From: Hoyosella levis
GTDB lineage: Bacteria > Actinomycetota > Actinomycetes > Mycobacteriales > Mycobacteriaceae
Length of the DNA: 64,000 nucleotides
Direction: 5' to 3'
Assembly: GCF_026008515.1 (NCBI RefSeq)
Contig: NZ_BQYM01000001.1
Coordinates: forward strand, 413,898 to 477,897
Made by a program: the position numbers and the translations under genes. The notes beneath the pieces are model-generated. The model was given only the letters and a program-made list of their open reading frames with translations, had not been told where the DNA came from and made no database searches. Shown piece after piece: positions 29,967 through 39,761 of the stretch (positions within the stretch are counted from its first letter, which is position 1; every line of letters starts with the position of its first letter).

Positions 29967-31448
29967 TCAGCGTACGTTGGCGGGCTGCCGCAGCGGTGTG
30001 AGGTTGTACTTCTCGAGGTCGAACTCGCTGAGCAGCTTGCGCATCAACGTCGTCGAGTACGGCCAGGCAGCGAAGTTCTTGCCGTTCGCATCGAGGTAGT
30101 AGGAAGCACAACCGCCGTGGTTGAACACGGTGCGCTCGAGAGCTTGCTGGATGTCGTCGTTGAACTCGCGCAGGACCTCGGGCTTGAGCTCGAAGACCTC
30201 GAACCCATGCTCGTCGGCCTTCTTGATGGCGTCGACGACGTAGCGCATCTGGTCCTCGGCGATTCCGAGGAAAGAGTTGTAGACGAGCAGGTTCGGCCCA
30301 AGGAGCACGAACCCATTGGGCACATTGGTGGTCGTGGTGCCGAGGTATGCCTCGGGGCTGACCGACCAGGCCTCGGAGAGGAAGTGCCCGTCGGCGCCAC
30401 GGACGCGCTTCGAGATGGGCGGGTGACTGACGTCGAACCCGGTGCCGAAGATGATGACGTCGACCTCGCGGGTGGTGCCATCGTTGGCGGTGATGGTGCG
30501 GGGGCCGAGGCTGGAGAGCGCGTGCGGGATCAGCTCGACGTTGGGCTTGGTGAGCGCCGGGTAGAAGTCGTTCGAGATCAGGAGGCGCTTGCAGCCGAGG
30601 CTGAAGTTCGGGGTGAGCGCCTTGCGCAGCTCGGGGTCCTTGACCTGGGCGCGGAGGAAGCTCTTGCCGATGATGTTGAGCTTGCGCGCGGCCTTGTCGT
30701 GGCGCATGGCAAGGGTGAGCAGGCGCAGGACACCGTCGAGGCCGTGGCGGAGCCCGCGCTGGGTGGAGGGTGCTTTGCGGAACAGGGTCTTGACGGCGCC
30801 GGGCATGGGAGCGTCGAGGCGCGGGATGACCCACGAGGCAGTGCGCTGCAGGACATGCATCTGGGCGACCTGGGGCTGGATCTCGGGGATGAACTGCACC
30901 GCGGAGGCACCAGTGCCGACGACGGCGACACGCTTGCCGGTGAGGTCGAGGTCGTGGTTCCAGCGGGCGGAGTGGAAGATCTCGCCCTCGAAGGAGTCGA
31001 TGCCCGGCACGTCAGGCAGCTTGGGCTCAGTGATGGGCCCGCCCGCGAAGATCGCGAACTGGGACCGGAAGCTGCCATTGGTGGTGTCGATCAACCAGCG
31101 GCGCTCGTCGTTGTCCCAGCGCGCCTCGGTGACCTCGGTGCGGAAGCGGATCTTGCGGTAGGTGTCGAACTTCTCCGCGGTGTCCTCGATGTATTCGAGG
31201 ATGTCGGGCTGCAGCGCGAAGGCCGAGCGCCAGTCCGGGTTCGGGTTGAACGAGAACGAGTAGACGTTGGAGGGGATGTCGCATCCGCAGCCGGGGTAGG
31301 TGTTATCGCGCCACGTGCCGCCGACGCGGTCTGCCTTCTCCAAGACGATGGCGTCGTCGATGCCCGCTCGCTCGAGAGTGATGGCGGCGGCGACTCCGGC
31401 GAGCCCGGCCCCGACGATGATGACGCGGTGTTCCTCGCGGTCAGCCAT
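29967..31448 (-). CDS. Flavin-containing Baeyer-Villiger-type monooxygenase
   Basis: A 493-residue FAD/NADPH enzyme. The FAD motif GAGLAG is at residues 13-18, the second Rossmann motif VVGTGASAVQ follows the BVMO fingerprint FEGEIFHSARWNHD (family pattern FxGxxxHxxxW), and IFGTGFDVSHPP is near the C-terminal third. It would insert oxygen next to a carbonyl or oxidise a heteroatom; substrate unknown. ATG 31448 has AGGA upstream. The gene interrupts the osmC-fpg adjacency seen in M. tuberculosis and has no functional link to its neighbours. GC content looks like the surroundings. Confidence 0.92.
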   Translation of the reverse strand: MADREEHRVIIVGAGLAGVAAAITLERAGIDDAIVLEKADRVGGTWRDNTYPGCGCDIPSNVYSFSFNPNPDWRSAFALQPDILEYIEDTAEKFDTYRKIRFRTEVTEARWDNDERRWLIDTTNGSFRSQFAIFAGGPITEPKLPDVPGIDSFEGEIFHSARWNHDLDLTGKRVAVVGTGASAVQFIPEIQPQVAQMHVLQRTASWVIPRLDAPMPGAVKTLFRKAPSTQRGLRHGLDGVLRLLTLAMRHDKAARKLNIIGKSFLRAQVKDPELRKALTPNFSLGCKRLLISNDFYPALTKPNVELIPHALSSLGPRTITANDGTTREVDVIIFGTGFDVSHPPISKRVRGADGHFLSEAWSVSPEAYLGTTTTNVPNGFVLLGPNLLVYNSFLGIAEDQMRYVVDAIKKADEHGFEVFELKPEVLREFNDDIQQALERTVFNHGGCASYYLDANGKNFAAWPYSTTLMRKLLSEFDLEKYNLTPLRQPANVR

Positions 31449-31579
31449 GGTTGATTCCTATCGTTGTGGTGAGGCCCGGGTTGTGTGCTCCGAGGTGTGA
31501 ACCCAGCCCAGCGACTCAGCTCCCATGTTATCTGGACACAGTGTCCCACTCTTGGGCCGGGGCGCGCGAAATGCCGCCC

Positions 31580-32500
31580 TCAGCGTGGCGCGCGTGCCAG
31601 CCCGCCAGGCACGGCACGCACACGCGGCCGAGGCTGGCACACCGGGCACGAGAACGACGAGCGGTTCATGAACGATTCGCGCCGCATCACTGCCCCGCAG
31701 CGGCGGCACGGCTCCCCAGCCCGGCCATAGGCATCGAGGGATCGGCTGAAGTATCCGGACTGCCCGTTGACGTTGACGTACAGCGCATCGAAGGATGTGC
31801 CGCCCTGCGCGAGGGCCTCGACCATCACCTCACGAGCAGCGTCAAGAATCGCCCGCAGCCGCGGCCTCGTCAGCTTCGCCGCGATCCGCTCGCCATGCAC
31901 CCCGGCCCGCCACAACGCCTCGTCGGCATAGATGTTGCCGATGCCGGAGACCACAGCTTGGTCGAGCAGTACCCGCTTGATCGCTGAGGTGCGCGTGCGC
32001 ATTGCCTCGACCGTTGCTTCGCGGTCCCACAGTGGATCGAGGGGGTCGCGCGCGATGTGCCGCACCGGTTCGGGCACCGTGCCACCCGCGCCGTCGTCGA
32101 CGAGGTCCGCGAGCATCCAGCCGCCGAAGGTGCGCTGGTCCACGAAGCGCAGCTCTACGCCGGTGTCGAGCGTCGCGATGATGCGCGAATGCTTCTCCCT
32201 GGCCGCGACCGGTGGCTGCACGAGCATCTGCCCGCTCATGCCGAGATGCACGACGATGCATTCGCCCGGATCCGCCGCCGCATGTACCCCAGCCGCAGCG
32301 ATATCGAGCCACAGGTACTTGCCGCGCCGCCGCGCACCGCTGATCACCTGGCCCCTCAGCCTGCCCGCGAGATCCAGCGCCCCCGGCATGTGCCTGCGCA
32401 CAGCGCGATCGTGCAGGACGTCGATCCCGATGATCCGGCTCGGCACCACATGGCGCTCGAGGCCCCGCCGAACCACTTCGACCTCGGGGAGCTCAGGCAC
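31580..32500 (-). CDS. mutM: Formamidopyrimidine-DNA glycosylase
   Basis: A 306-residue base-excision repair enzyme removing 8-oxoguanine and formamidopyrimidines and cutting by beta/delta elimination. The mature N-terminus [16 protein letters not shown] supplies the catalytic Pro and Glu. The H2TH region [17 protein letters not shown] and the zinc finger CRRCG...FSCPVC are intact. GTG 32500 places Pro at position 2 as required, so the open frame to 32515 is not used. It follows rnc by 39 bp (Rv2925c-Rv2924c order). Confidence 0.96.
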   Translation of the reverse strand: MPELPEVEVVRRGLERHVVPSRIIGIDVLHDRAVRRHMPGALDLAGRLRGQVISGARRRGKYLWLDIAAAGVHAAADPGECIVVHLGMSGQMLVQPPVAAREKHSRIIATLDTGVELRFVDQRTFGGWMLADLVDDGAGGTVPEPVRHIARDPLDPLWDREATVEAMRTRTSAIKRVLLDQAVVSGIGNIYADEALWRAGVHGERIAAKLTRPRLRAILDAAREVMVEALAQGGTSFDALYVNVNGQSGYFSRSLDAYGRAGEPCRRCGAVMRRESFMNRSSFSCPVCQPRPRVRAVPGGLARAPR

Positions 32501-32539
32501 GCTCGCGCACCCCAACCGAAGCGAGCAACGAAAGGCGGC

Positions 32540-33247
32540 TCACGAGTTCTCCGACAATGCGTGCCACGCCGCGCCCGCGGCTTTCTGCTCGGCTTCCTTC
32601 TTGGTGCGGCCCACGCCTGCGCCCAGCTCGCGGCCGGCGATGACGGCTGTCGCGGTGAACTCCTTGTCATGGTCCGGCCCGCTCGCGGTCACATCGTAGG
32701 ACGGCACGCCCAGGCCCTGCTCCGCGGTGAGCTCCTGCAGGCTCGTCTTCCAATCGAGTCCGGCACCAAGGCGCGGCCCCCGCTCGAGGAGGTCCTCGAA
32801 CAGGCTCATGACGACCTCGCGGGCAACGTCCAGCCCATGATCAAGATAGATCGCGCCCAGGATGGATTCCATGCCATCGGCAAGGATGCTGGCCTTGTCC
32901 CGCCCTCCGGTGAGCTCCTCGCCCTTGCCGAGGCAGATGTGCGCGCCCAGCCCGCCCGGACCGAGATCGCGGGCCACCTCGGCGAGCGCGTTCATATTGA
33001 CCACGCTCGACCGGATCTTCGCGAGCTCTCCCTCGGGCTTGTCGGGATGCTGCTTGTACAGGTGCTCGGTGATCGTCAGGCCAAGCACGGAATCGCCCAG
33101 GAACTCCAGCCGCTCATTGGTGGGCAGGCCGCCGTTCTCATAGGCGTAGGAACGGTGGGTCAGTGCCAGGGTGAGCATCTCGTCGGAGATCCGCACGCCC
33201 AGTGCGTCGAGAAGTAGTCCACGATCTGGGGTGTTGCTCTCGGACAT
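32540..33247 (-). CDS. rnc: Ribonuclease III
   Basis: A 235-residue double-strand RNA endonuclease with the signature [14 protein letters not shown], a second metal-site helix [19 protein letters not shown] and a C-terminal dsRNA-binding domain ([32 protein letters not shown]). ATG 33247 has AAGGAA 5 nt upstream. It processes rRNA precursors and structured mRNAs. Gene order DUF177-rnc-fpg is as in Rv2926c-Rv2924c. Confidence 0.96.
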   Translation of the reverse strand: MSESNTPDRGLLLDALGVRISDEMLTLALTHRSYAYENGGLPTNERLEFLGDSVLGLTITEHLYKQHPDKPEGELAKIRSSVVNMNALAEVARDLGPGGLGAHICLGKGEELTGGRDKASILADGMESILGAIYLDHGLDVAREVVMSLFEDLLERGPRLGAGLDWKTSLQELTAEQGLGVPSYDVTASGPDHDKEFTATAVIAGRELGAGVGRTKKEAEQKAAGAAWHALSENS

Positions 33248-33332
33248 CGATTCCTTCACCTGTTCATGACGCTGGGCACCCCGCATGCACGAGTGCGCCT
33301 CGCTCCGGTCTTGGTCCCGAGCAGGCCGCGAA

Positions 33333-33914
33333 TCAGGATCGGGACGAATCCATCCCGTCCTTCTTGTCCAGCAACGCCGCCCACCGAGGATCTATTGTGT
33401 CATGCCCATGGTCGGGCTCGGCCGAGGAAAGCGGAACCCCGCACTCGGTGCACAATCCGGGGCAGTCCTCGCTGCACACTGGCTGCAAGGGAAGCTCGTC
33501 GCCCAGGCCATTGACCACGACCGGGCCAAGATCGATCAGGTCATCAACGAGGAGCTGGACCTCGTCCTCCTCCGTCGTCTGCGAGGTAGTGCTGTTCGGA
33601 TAGGCGAATAGCTCGACCAGCGACACCGCCACATCCTGCTCGGTCGGCTCGAGGCACCGCACGCAATCACCCACCGCGACACCGGAAACAGTCCCGGTCA
33701 CCAGGACGCCCTCGCTGACCGACTCGAGGCGCACATCAATGGTGACCTCGCCGCCCGCGGGGATCGCGATCATGTCCAGGCCAAGACGCTCCGGGGCCGC
33801 CACCACCCGATGCACCTCGCGCATCGATCCGGGCTTGCGCCCGAGGGATCGCGCGTCCAGCACAAACGGCGCATTCTCATCAGGCCGCGCCGGACCATGC
33901 TGGGAAGACTTCAC
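33333..33914 (-). CDS. DUF177 (YceD) family protein
   Basis: A 193-residue YceD/DUF177 protein with the cysteine pairs DCVRCLEP and [13 protein letters not shown] that probably bind zinc. YceD homologues are linked to 23S rRNA maturation and usually precede rpmF; no L32 gene follows here, as in mycobacteria. It starts at GTG 33914 and is followed by rnc after 85 bp. Confidence 0.9.
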   Translation of the reverse strand: MKSSQHGPARPDENAPFVLDARSLGRKPGSMREVHRVVAAPERLGLDMIAIPAGGEVTIDVRLESVSEGVLVTGTVSGVAVGDCVRCLEPTEQDVAVSLVELFAYPNSTTSQTTEEDEVQLLVDDLIDLGPVVVNGLGDELPLQPVCSEDCPGLCTECGVPLSSAEPDHGHDTIDPRWAALLDKKDGMDSSRS

Positions 33915-33957
33915 AAGCTCACGCTCCGATTCTGGTTTGCTTCAGGAAGCCACCAGT

Positions 33958-34731
33958 CTACCGGCGCCGGCCCCCTGCGCGATCCTCCACGAGCGGAGCC
34001 GCACCAGTGGGCGCTATCGGAGCGGCATCACGGAGCCGCTGGCGACCACGATGCACCGATCGGATGGTGCCGTTGAGGAACTCCTCGAACTCACCAAGCT
34101 TCGAATCGACATAGAGATCGCACTCGCCGCGCAGCCGCTCGGACTCAGCGTGCGCGGTGTCGACCACCCGGTTCGCCTCGGCCTGCGCCGCCCGCACGAC
34201 CTCGGAATCCGACACCAAGCGCTGCTGCTCAGCGACACCCTCGCTGACCGCGCGCTCATAGGCGGTGTTGCCCGACTCGATGAGCCGGTTCGCCTCGCTG
34301 CGCGCGCGGGCCGTCATGGCCTCGAACTCGCGCTGCCCGCCCGCGATCGCCCGGTCCGCCTCGGCCTGCGCCTCGGTCACAAGCTGCTCGGCATGCGCCT
34401 TTGCCTCGGCGACCATGCGATCAGCCTGCGCCTTCGCATCCCGAAGCATGCGATCCGCGTCCTCGCGCGCATTGGCGACGGTCGACTCCGCCTCGGAAGT
34501 GGCGGAGGACACGGTCTGCTCCGCCGTCTCCCGCGCGTCATTGACCAGCTGATCGCGATGATCCAGGACATCCTGCGCGTCGTTGAGCTCAGGCTCATAC
34601 ATTGCATGGATCTCGTCGAGCAGTTCCAGGATGTCCCCGCGCGGCACGATGCACCCCGCGGTCATGGGCACGCTGCGTGCCTCCTCGACGATCGCGACGA
34701 GCTCGTCCAGAGCACCGAAAACCCGATACAC
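33958..34731 (-). CDS. DivIVA-like coiled-coil protein (SepIVA/Rv2927c type)
   Basis: A 257-residue cytoplasmic protein beginning VYRVFGALDELVAIVEEAR and continuing as a long Ala/Glu/Arg coiled coil (residues about 45-225). Its syntenic homologue Rv2927c corresponds to SepIVA, a DivIVA-domain septum factor of mycobacteria; the role here is inferred. GTG 34731 follows GTGGGGTAGCG; the open frame to 34863 has no support. The tail is basic. Confidence 0.85.
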   Translation of the reverse strand: MYRVFGALDELVAIVEEARSVPMTAGCIVPRGDILELLDEIHAMYEPELNDAQDVLDHRDQLVNDARETAEQTVSSATSEAESTVANAREDADRMLRDAKAQADRMVAEAKAHAEQLVTEAQAEADRAIAGGQREFEAMTARARSEANRLIESGNTAYERAVSEGVAEQQRLVSDSEVVRAAQAEANRVVDTAHAESERLRGECDLYVDSKLGEFEEFLNGTIRSVHRGRQRLRDAAPIAPTGAAPLVEDRAGGRRR

Positions 34732-34881
34732 CGCTACCCCACATCCTCGACTGTGCCATCGCGGCACGTGTTCGTGACATTCGCTAGTCTGCCCGCTCCG
34801 CGCGGAATCCGCATCATCGCCGCGCGAGCGTGTCAGTGTTGCAGCATAGCCCGTGGCCGCCAATCGACCCGGACAGCTGAA

Positions 34882-34918
34882 TCACCCCTGCTTGCGCTGG
34901 GTCACCCCTGCTTGCGCT
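34882..34918. repeat. 20-bp tandem duplication of the coaD gene end
   Basis: TCACCCCTGCTTGCGCT occurs at 34882-34898 and again at 34902-34918. The second copy is the last codons and stop of coaD; the first lies just beyond it. The duplication copied a complete gene tail without changing the protein. Confidence 0.9.
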
Positions 34919-35390
34919 CGGCGATCCGGGCGAGCAGGGCCTCATGAACGGCGGCGGGCAGGTGCTGCGCCACCTCGCCACCGAGGGTGGCTACTTCCTT
35001 GACCAGTGAGCTCGACACGAAGCTGTACACGGGGTTGGTGGCAGTGAAGAAGGTGTCCACGCCCGTGAGCTCCTTGTTCATCTGCGCCATCTGCAGCTCG
35101 TACTCGAAATCACTGACCGCGCGCAGGCCCTTGACGATCGCATCGAGGTGCTCCTGCCGCGCGTAGTCCACGAGGAGCCCCTGCCAGGAATCCACCGTCA
35201 CGTTCGGAAGATGGCTGGTGACGGTGCGGATCAGCTCGAGCCGCTCGTCGACGCTGAACATCCCCTTCTTGCTGGGGTTGACGAGCACGGCGACAACGAC
35301 GCGATCGAAGTTCTTGGCCGCCCGCTCGATAACGTCGAGATGGCCGTTGGTGATGGGGTCGAAGGACCCGGGGCAGACAGCTCCGCTCAT
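34902..35390 (-). CDS. coaD: Phosphopantetheine adenylyltransferase
   Basis: A 162-residue nucleotidyltransferase that makes dephospho-CoA from 4'-phosphopantetheine and [17 protein letters not shown] holds the TxGH motif (T14-H17). [19 protein letters not shown] and the nucleotide loop [13 protein letters not shown] are present. It is separated from rsmD by 260 bp of non-coding DNA with a hairpin, and from the SepIVA-like gene by 170 bp. The order pca-rsmD-coaD matches Rv2967c-Rv2965c. Confidence 0.96.
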   Translation of the reverse strand: MSGAVCPGSFDPITNGHLDVIERAAKNFDRVVVAVLVNPSKKGMFSVDERLELIRTVTSHLPNVTVDSWQGLLVDYARQEHLDAIVKGLRAVSDFEYELQMAQMNKELTGVDTFFTATNPVYSFVSSSLVKEVATLGGEVAQHLPAAVHEALLARIAERKQG

Positions 35391-35551
35391 GGCGTTGACC
35401 GTAGCAGCTGGCTGTGGCCTTCCGTTCGGAGACTGTTCCTACCACCCAGGTGCTACCCATGGGTGCCATCGGCAGCCGGAACTCGGCCTGGCCGGACCAC
35501 ACCGGCGCGGCCCCAGCCTCACGCCTGCGCGAACCTTCACCCGGCGCGGGC

Positions 35552-35592
35552 AGTGGAGACTTTTCCCGCCTGGAGGGGGAAAAGTTTCCACT
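35552..35592. terminator. 16-bp hairpin between rsmD and coaD
   Basis: AGTGGAGACTTTTCCC (35552-35567) pairs with GGGAAAAGTTTCCACT (35577-35592) with one G-T wobble and a 9-nt loop. It is followed by a direct repeat of CCAGCGCGCCAGCCA up to about 35640. It probably ends the pca-rsmD transcript, or is a mobile palindrome. Confidence 0.7.
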
Positions 35593-35650
35593 TGCGACCG
35601 CCAACCAGCGCGCCAGCCAACCGCCAGCGCGCCAGCCAGCCCGCTACTCG

Positions 35651-36211
35651 TCAGCCCGGGAGCTCGGCGATGCAGATGCGGGTCTCCCCGTAGTCGCGGG
35701 CGCGCAGCGGCTCGAGGAGCTCGGGCCAGATGGGCTCCGGGGATCGCGCGGACCGCTCGATGACAACGACCGCGCCGGGCACGAGCCACTGCTGGTCGAG
35801 GAGTCGCTGCAGCAGTTGGTGGATGCTGGCGTCATCGACGTCATAGGGCGGGTCGGCGAGGACGAGATCGTACGGCGTCACCGGGGCGCGCTGCAGGATG
35901 GCAAGGACATCCCCGCGCACCACATCGGCGCGGGCGCTCAAGCGGGTGGCGGCGAGGTTGCTGCTGATGATGCGGGCCGCCCGGGCGTCGCGCTCGACGA
36001 GGGTGGCGTGCTCGGCGCCGCGGGAGAGCGCCTCGATGCCGAGTGCGCCTGATCCCGCGTAGAGGTCGAGCACCCGCATGCCGACGAGGTCGAGGCGTGC
36101 GTCGAGGGAGCTGAACAGGGCCTCGCGCACCCGGTCGGAGGTGGGTCGGGTGCCGCGGGGCGGCACGGCGATGCGCGTGCCGCCCACGCTTCCGGCGATG
36201 ATGCGGGTCAT
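35651..36211 (-). CDS. rsmD: 16S rRNA (guanine966-N2)-methyltransferase
   Basis: A 186-residue SAM-dependent methyltransferase. The SAM motif VLDLYAGSGALGIEALSRGA and the catalytic tetrad VLADPPYDVD are complete, and the N-terminus RIIAGSVGGTRIAVPPRGTR is characteristic. ATG 36211 overlaps the pca stop (ATGA), so it is translated from the pca mRNA. Confidence 0.95.
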   Translation of the reverse strand: MTRIIAGSVGGTRIAVPPRGTRPTSDRVREALFSSLDARLDLVGMRVLDLYAGSGALGIEALSRGAEHATLVERDARAARIISSNLAATRLSARADVVRGDVLAILQRAPVTPYDLVLADPPYDVDDASIHQLLQRLLDQQWLVPGAVVVIERSARSPEPIWPELLEPLRARDYGETRICIAELPG

Positions 36212-39200
36212 TCCGATTCGGTGGATTCGATGACCGCGATGAGGTCACCGCCCTCGACCTGCTGCACCGCGCTGATGGCGAAGCGGGAGACGGTGCCTGC
36301 CTTGTGCGCGGTGATGGAGGCTTCCATCTTCATCGCTTCGATGGTGGCGATGGTCTCCCCCGCCTTGATGGAGTCACCGGAGGCGACGGAGACGGTGACG
36401 ACCCCGGCGAACGGTGCTGCGAGATGATCGGGGTTGTCCTTGTCGGCCTTCTCGGAGGTCGGTGCCTCGCTGGCGACGGAGCGGTCGCGCACCTTCACAG
36501 GCCGCAGCTGCCCGTTGATGGTGCACATGACGGTGCGCATGCCGCGGTCATCGGGCTCGGCGATGGCCTCGAGGCCGAAGATCAGGGTGACGCCAGGCTC
36601 GAGGTTGACCTGGTGCTCCTCGCCCGGCTGGAGCCCGTAGAAGAACTCGAGGCTGTGGACGACGGAGGTGTCGCCGTACTGCTCGCGGTGGTCCTCGTAC
36701 TCGTGGGTGGGCACGGGGAACAACAGCCGGTTGAGGGTGGCGCGGCGGGCATCGTGGTCGTCGCCGGAGAGGATGCCGGTGTCCTCGGCGGAGAGCTCCG
36801 GCACGGGCTTGGCGGCCGCCCTGCCCTCGAGCGCCTTGGTGCGGAAGGGCTCGGGCCATCCCCCGGCGGGGTCCCCGAGCTCGCCGCGCAGGAATCCGAT
36901 CACGGAATCGGGGATGTCATAGGAGCCGGGGTTATCGGCGAACTCCTCGAAGTCGACGTCGGCGCCCACGAGGTGCAGGGCGAGGTCACCGACGACCTTG
37001 GAGGACGGCGTCACCTTCACGAGGCGGCCGAGGAGCCGGTCAGCGGCGGCGTACGCGGACTCGATCTTCTCGAAGCGCTCCCCGAGGCCCAGCGCGATGG
37101 CTTGCTGCCGCAGGTTGGACAGCTGCCCGCCGGGGATCTCGTGCTCGTAGACGCGGCCGGTGGGCGAGGGCAGTCCGGACTCGAAGGGCGCGTAGACCTT
37201 CCGGACTGCTTCCCAGTACGGCTCGAGGGCGCACACGGCTCCGAGGTCGATGCCGGTGTCGCGCTCGGTGTGCGCGGCGGCAGCGACGATCGCGGAGAGC
37301 GCGGGCTGGCTGGTGGTGCCTGCTAGGGAGGCTGCCGCACCGTCGACGGCGTCCGCACCGGCTTCCCACGCGGCGAGATAGGTGGCGAGCTGCCCGCCTG
37401 GGGTGTCGTGGGTGTGCACGTGCACGGGCAGGTCGAAGCGGGACCGCAGCGCGGTGACCAGCGTTGCCGCGGCGGGGGCCCGGAGCAGTCCGGCCATGTC
37501 CTTGATGGCGAGGATGTGCGCCCCCGCCTCTACTGCTTGCTCGGCGAGCCGCAGGTAGTAGTCGAGGGTGTAGATGTCCTCGCTGGGATTGGCGAGATCG
37601 CCGGTGTAGCTGAGCGCCACCTCGGCGAGAGCAGTCCCGGTCTCGCGGACCGCGTCGATGGCGGGGCGCATCTGGTCGACGTTGTTGAGGGCGTCGAAGA
37701 TGCGGAAGATGTCGATGCCGGTGCGGGTTGCCTCGTCGACGAAGGCTCGCGTCACGGTTTCCGGGTAGGGGGTGTAGCCGACGGTGTTGCGGCCGCGCAG
37801 GAGCATCTGCAGGCAGATGTTGGGCACGGTCTCGCGCAGCTGGGCGAGGCGCTCCCAGGGGTCCTCATGCAGGAATCGCAGCGCCACGTCGTAGGTCGCG
37901 CCGCCCCATGCCTCGAGCGATAGCAGTTCCGGGGTGGTGCGGGCGACGTGCCCGGCGACGCCGAGGAGGTCGCGGGTGCGGACTCGGGTGGCGAGCAGGG
38001 ACTGGTGGGCGTCACGGAAGGTGGTGTCGGTGACGGCGAGCGCGTCCTGCTGGCGCAGCGAGCGGGCGAATCCCTCGGGGCCGAGGGCAAGGAGCCGCTG
38101 CCGGGAACCGTCGGGGATGGGCGATTCCTTGTCGAGCGCGGGCAGCTTGCTGCGCGGGTCGATGTCGACGGGCCGCTCGCCGTGCGGCTTGTTGACGGTG
38201 ACATCTGCGAGGTAGCGCAGCATGCGGGTGCCACGGTCAGCAGGGGTGTGCTGGTTGAGCAGGTGCGGGCGCTCGTCGATGAACGAGGTGGTGACGTTTC
38301 CCGCGCGGAAGTCGGGGTCGTCGAGCACGCCCTGGAGGAACGGGATGTTGGTGGAGACGCCGCGGATGCGGAACTCGGCGAGAGCGCGCCGGGCGCGGCT
38401 GACGGCGGTGCCGAAGTCGCGGCCGCGGCAGGTGAGCTTGACGAGCATGGAGTCGAAGTAGGCGCCCACCTCGGCGCCGAGCGCGGTGCCGCCGTCGAGG
38501 CGCACGCCAGCGCCACCGGGGGTGCGGTAGGCGGTGATGCGGCCGGTGTCGGGGCGGAACCCGTTGGCGGGGTCCTCGGTGGTGATGCGGCATTGCAGGG
38601 CTGCGCCGCGCAGGGTGATGGTGTCCTGGGCGAGGTCGAGGTCCGCGAGGGTGGCGCCGCTGGCGATGCGCATCTGCGATTGCACGAGGTCTACATCGGT
38701 GACTTCCTCGGTGACGGTGTGCTCGACCTGGATGCGGGGGTTCATCTCGATGAACACGTGCTGGCCGCGCTCGTCGAGGAGGAACTCGACGGTGCCCGCG
38801 CAGGAGTAGCCGATGTGCCGGGCGAACGCGACAGCGTCGGCGCAGATCTGGTCGCGGGTCTCGGTAGGCAGGTTTGGTGCCGGGGCGAGCTCGACGACCT
38901 TCTGGTGGCGGCGTTGCACGGAGCAGTCGCGCTCGAACAGGTGGATGACGTTGCCGTGCTGGTCGGCGAGGATCTGCACCTCGATGTGGCGCGGGTTGAC
39001 GACGGCCTGCTCGAGGAAGACGGTGGCATCGCCGAACGCGGACTCGGCCTCGCGCTGGGCTTGCTCGATGGCTTCGCGCAGCTGGGCGGGCGCGTCGACG
39101 CGCCGCATTCCGCGACCACCACCCCCGGCGACGGCTTTGACGAAGACGGGGAATGTCATCTGTTCCGAGGCGGAGACGAGTGCATCGACATCATCGGTGG

Positions 39201-39609
39201 GCTCGGAGGAGTCGAGGACGGGCAGCCCGGCCTCGCGGGCCGCAGCAATGGCGCGGGCCTTGTTTCCCGCGAGCTCGAGTACCTCGACGGACGGGCCGAC
39301 GAAGGTGATGCCGGCGGCGTCGCACGCGGATGCTAGATCGGGGTTCTCGGAGAGGAATCCGTAGCCGGGATAGATGGCGTCCGCACCGGCATTGGTGGCG
39401 GCGGTGATGATCTCGTCGACAGAGAGGTACGCGCGGACGGGATGGCCGTGCTCGCCGATCTCGTAGCTTTCATCGGCCTTGAGGCGATGGAGGGAGTTGC
39501 GATCCTCGTAGGGGAACACGGCGACGGTGGAGGCACCGAGCTCGTAGGCGGCGCGGAAGGCTCGGACGGCGATCTCGCCGCGATTGGCGACGAGCACTTT
39601 GGTGAACAT
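36208..39609 (-). CDS. pca: Pyruvate carboxylase
   Basis: A 1133-residue biotin enzyme that carboxylates pyruvate to oxaloacetate. The biotin carboxylase domain (KVLVANRGEIAVRAFRAAYE, GGGGRGMRRV, FIEMNPRIQVEHTVTEEVTD) is followed by the carboxyltransferase domain (DTTFRDAHQSLLATRVR, HTHDTPGG) and the biotinyl domain with AMKM (Lys near residue 1094). ATG 39609 has AGGAG 11 nt upstream; the frame open to 40491 is a shadow of recG. It is followed by overlapping rsmD. Confidence 0.97.
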   Translation of the reverse strand: MFTKVLVANRGEIAVRAFRAAYELGASTVAVFPYEDRNSLHRLKADESYEIGEHGHPVRAYLSVDEIITAATNAGADAIYPGYGFLSENPDLASACDAAGITFVGPSVEVLELAGNKARAIAAAREAGLPVLDSSEPTDDVDALVSASEQMTFPVFVKAVAGGGGRGMRRVDAPAQLREAIEQAQREAESAFGDATVFLEQAVVNPRHIEVQILADQHGNVIHLFERDCSVQRRHQKVVELAPAPNLPTETRDQICADAVAFARHIGYSCAGTVEFLLDERGQHVFIEMNPRIQVEHTVTEEVTDVDLVQSQMRIASGATLADLDLAQDTITLRGAALQCRITTEDPANGFRPDTGRITAYRTPGGAGVRLDGGTALGAEVGAYFDSMLVKLTCRGRDFGTAVSRARRALAEFRIRGVSTNIPFLQGVLDDPDFRAGNVTTSFIDERPHLLNQHTPADRGTRMLRYLADVTVNKPHGERPVDIDPRSKLPALDKESPIPDGSRQRLLALGPEGFARSLRQQDALAVTDTTFRDAHQSLLATRVRTRDLLGVAGHVARTTPELLSLEAWGGATYDVALRFLHEDPWERLAQLRETVPNICLQMLLRGRNTVGYTPYPETVTRAFVDEATRTGIDIFRIFDALNNVDQMRPAIDAVRETGTALAEVALSYTGDLANPSEDIYTLDYYLRLAEQAVEAGAHILAIKDMAGLLRAPAAATLVTALRSRFDLPVHVHTHDTPGGQLATYLAAWEAGADAVDGAAASLAGTTSQPALSAIVAAAAHTERDTGIDLGAVCALEPYWEAVRKVYAPFESGLPSPTGRVYEHEIPGGQLSNLRQQAIALGLGERFEKIESAYAAADRLLGRLVKVTPSSKVVGDLALHLVGADVDFEEFADNPGSYDIPDSVIGFLRGELGDPAGGWPEPFRTKALEGRAAAKPVPELSAEDTGILSGDDHDARRATLNRLLFPVPTHEYEDHREQYGDTSVVHSLEFFYGLQPGEEHQVNLEPGVTLIFGLEAIAEPDDRGMRTVMCTINGQLRPVKVRDRSVASEAPTSEKADKDNPDHLAAPFAGVVTVSVASGDSIKAGETIATIEAMKMEASITAHKAGTVSRFAISAVQQVEGGDLIAVIESTESE

Positions 39610-39761
39610 GGTGGTTCGGGCTCCTTGACCTGTTCGCTGCAGCAGCACTTGTTCGCTCCGCCGGTGGCCTGTGCTGCTGGTCGGCGGAGGGTGGGTGCCG
39701 CTCTCTTGGGAGAGAACACTACCGGTATCGCGTTGGGGGCGCGGGGTGCTCGGGCAGCGGA

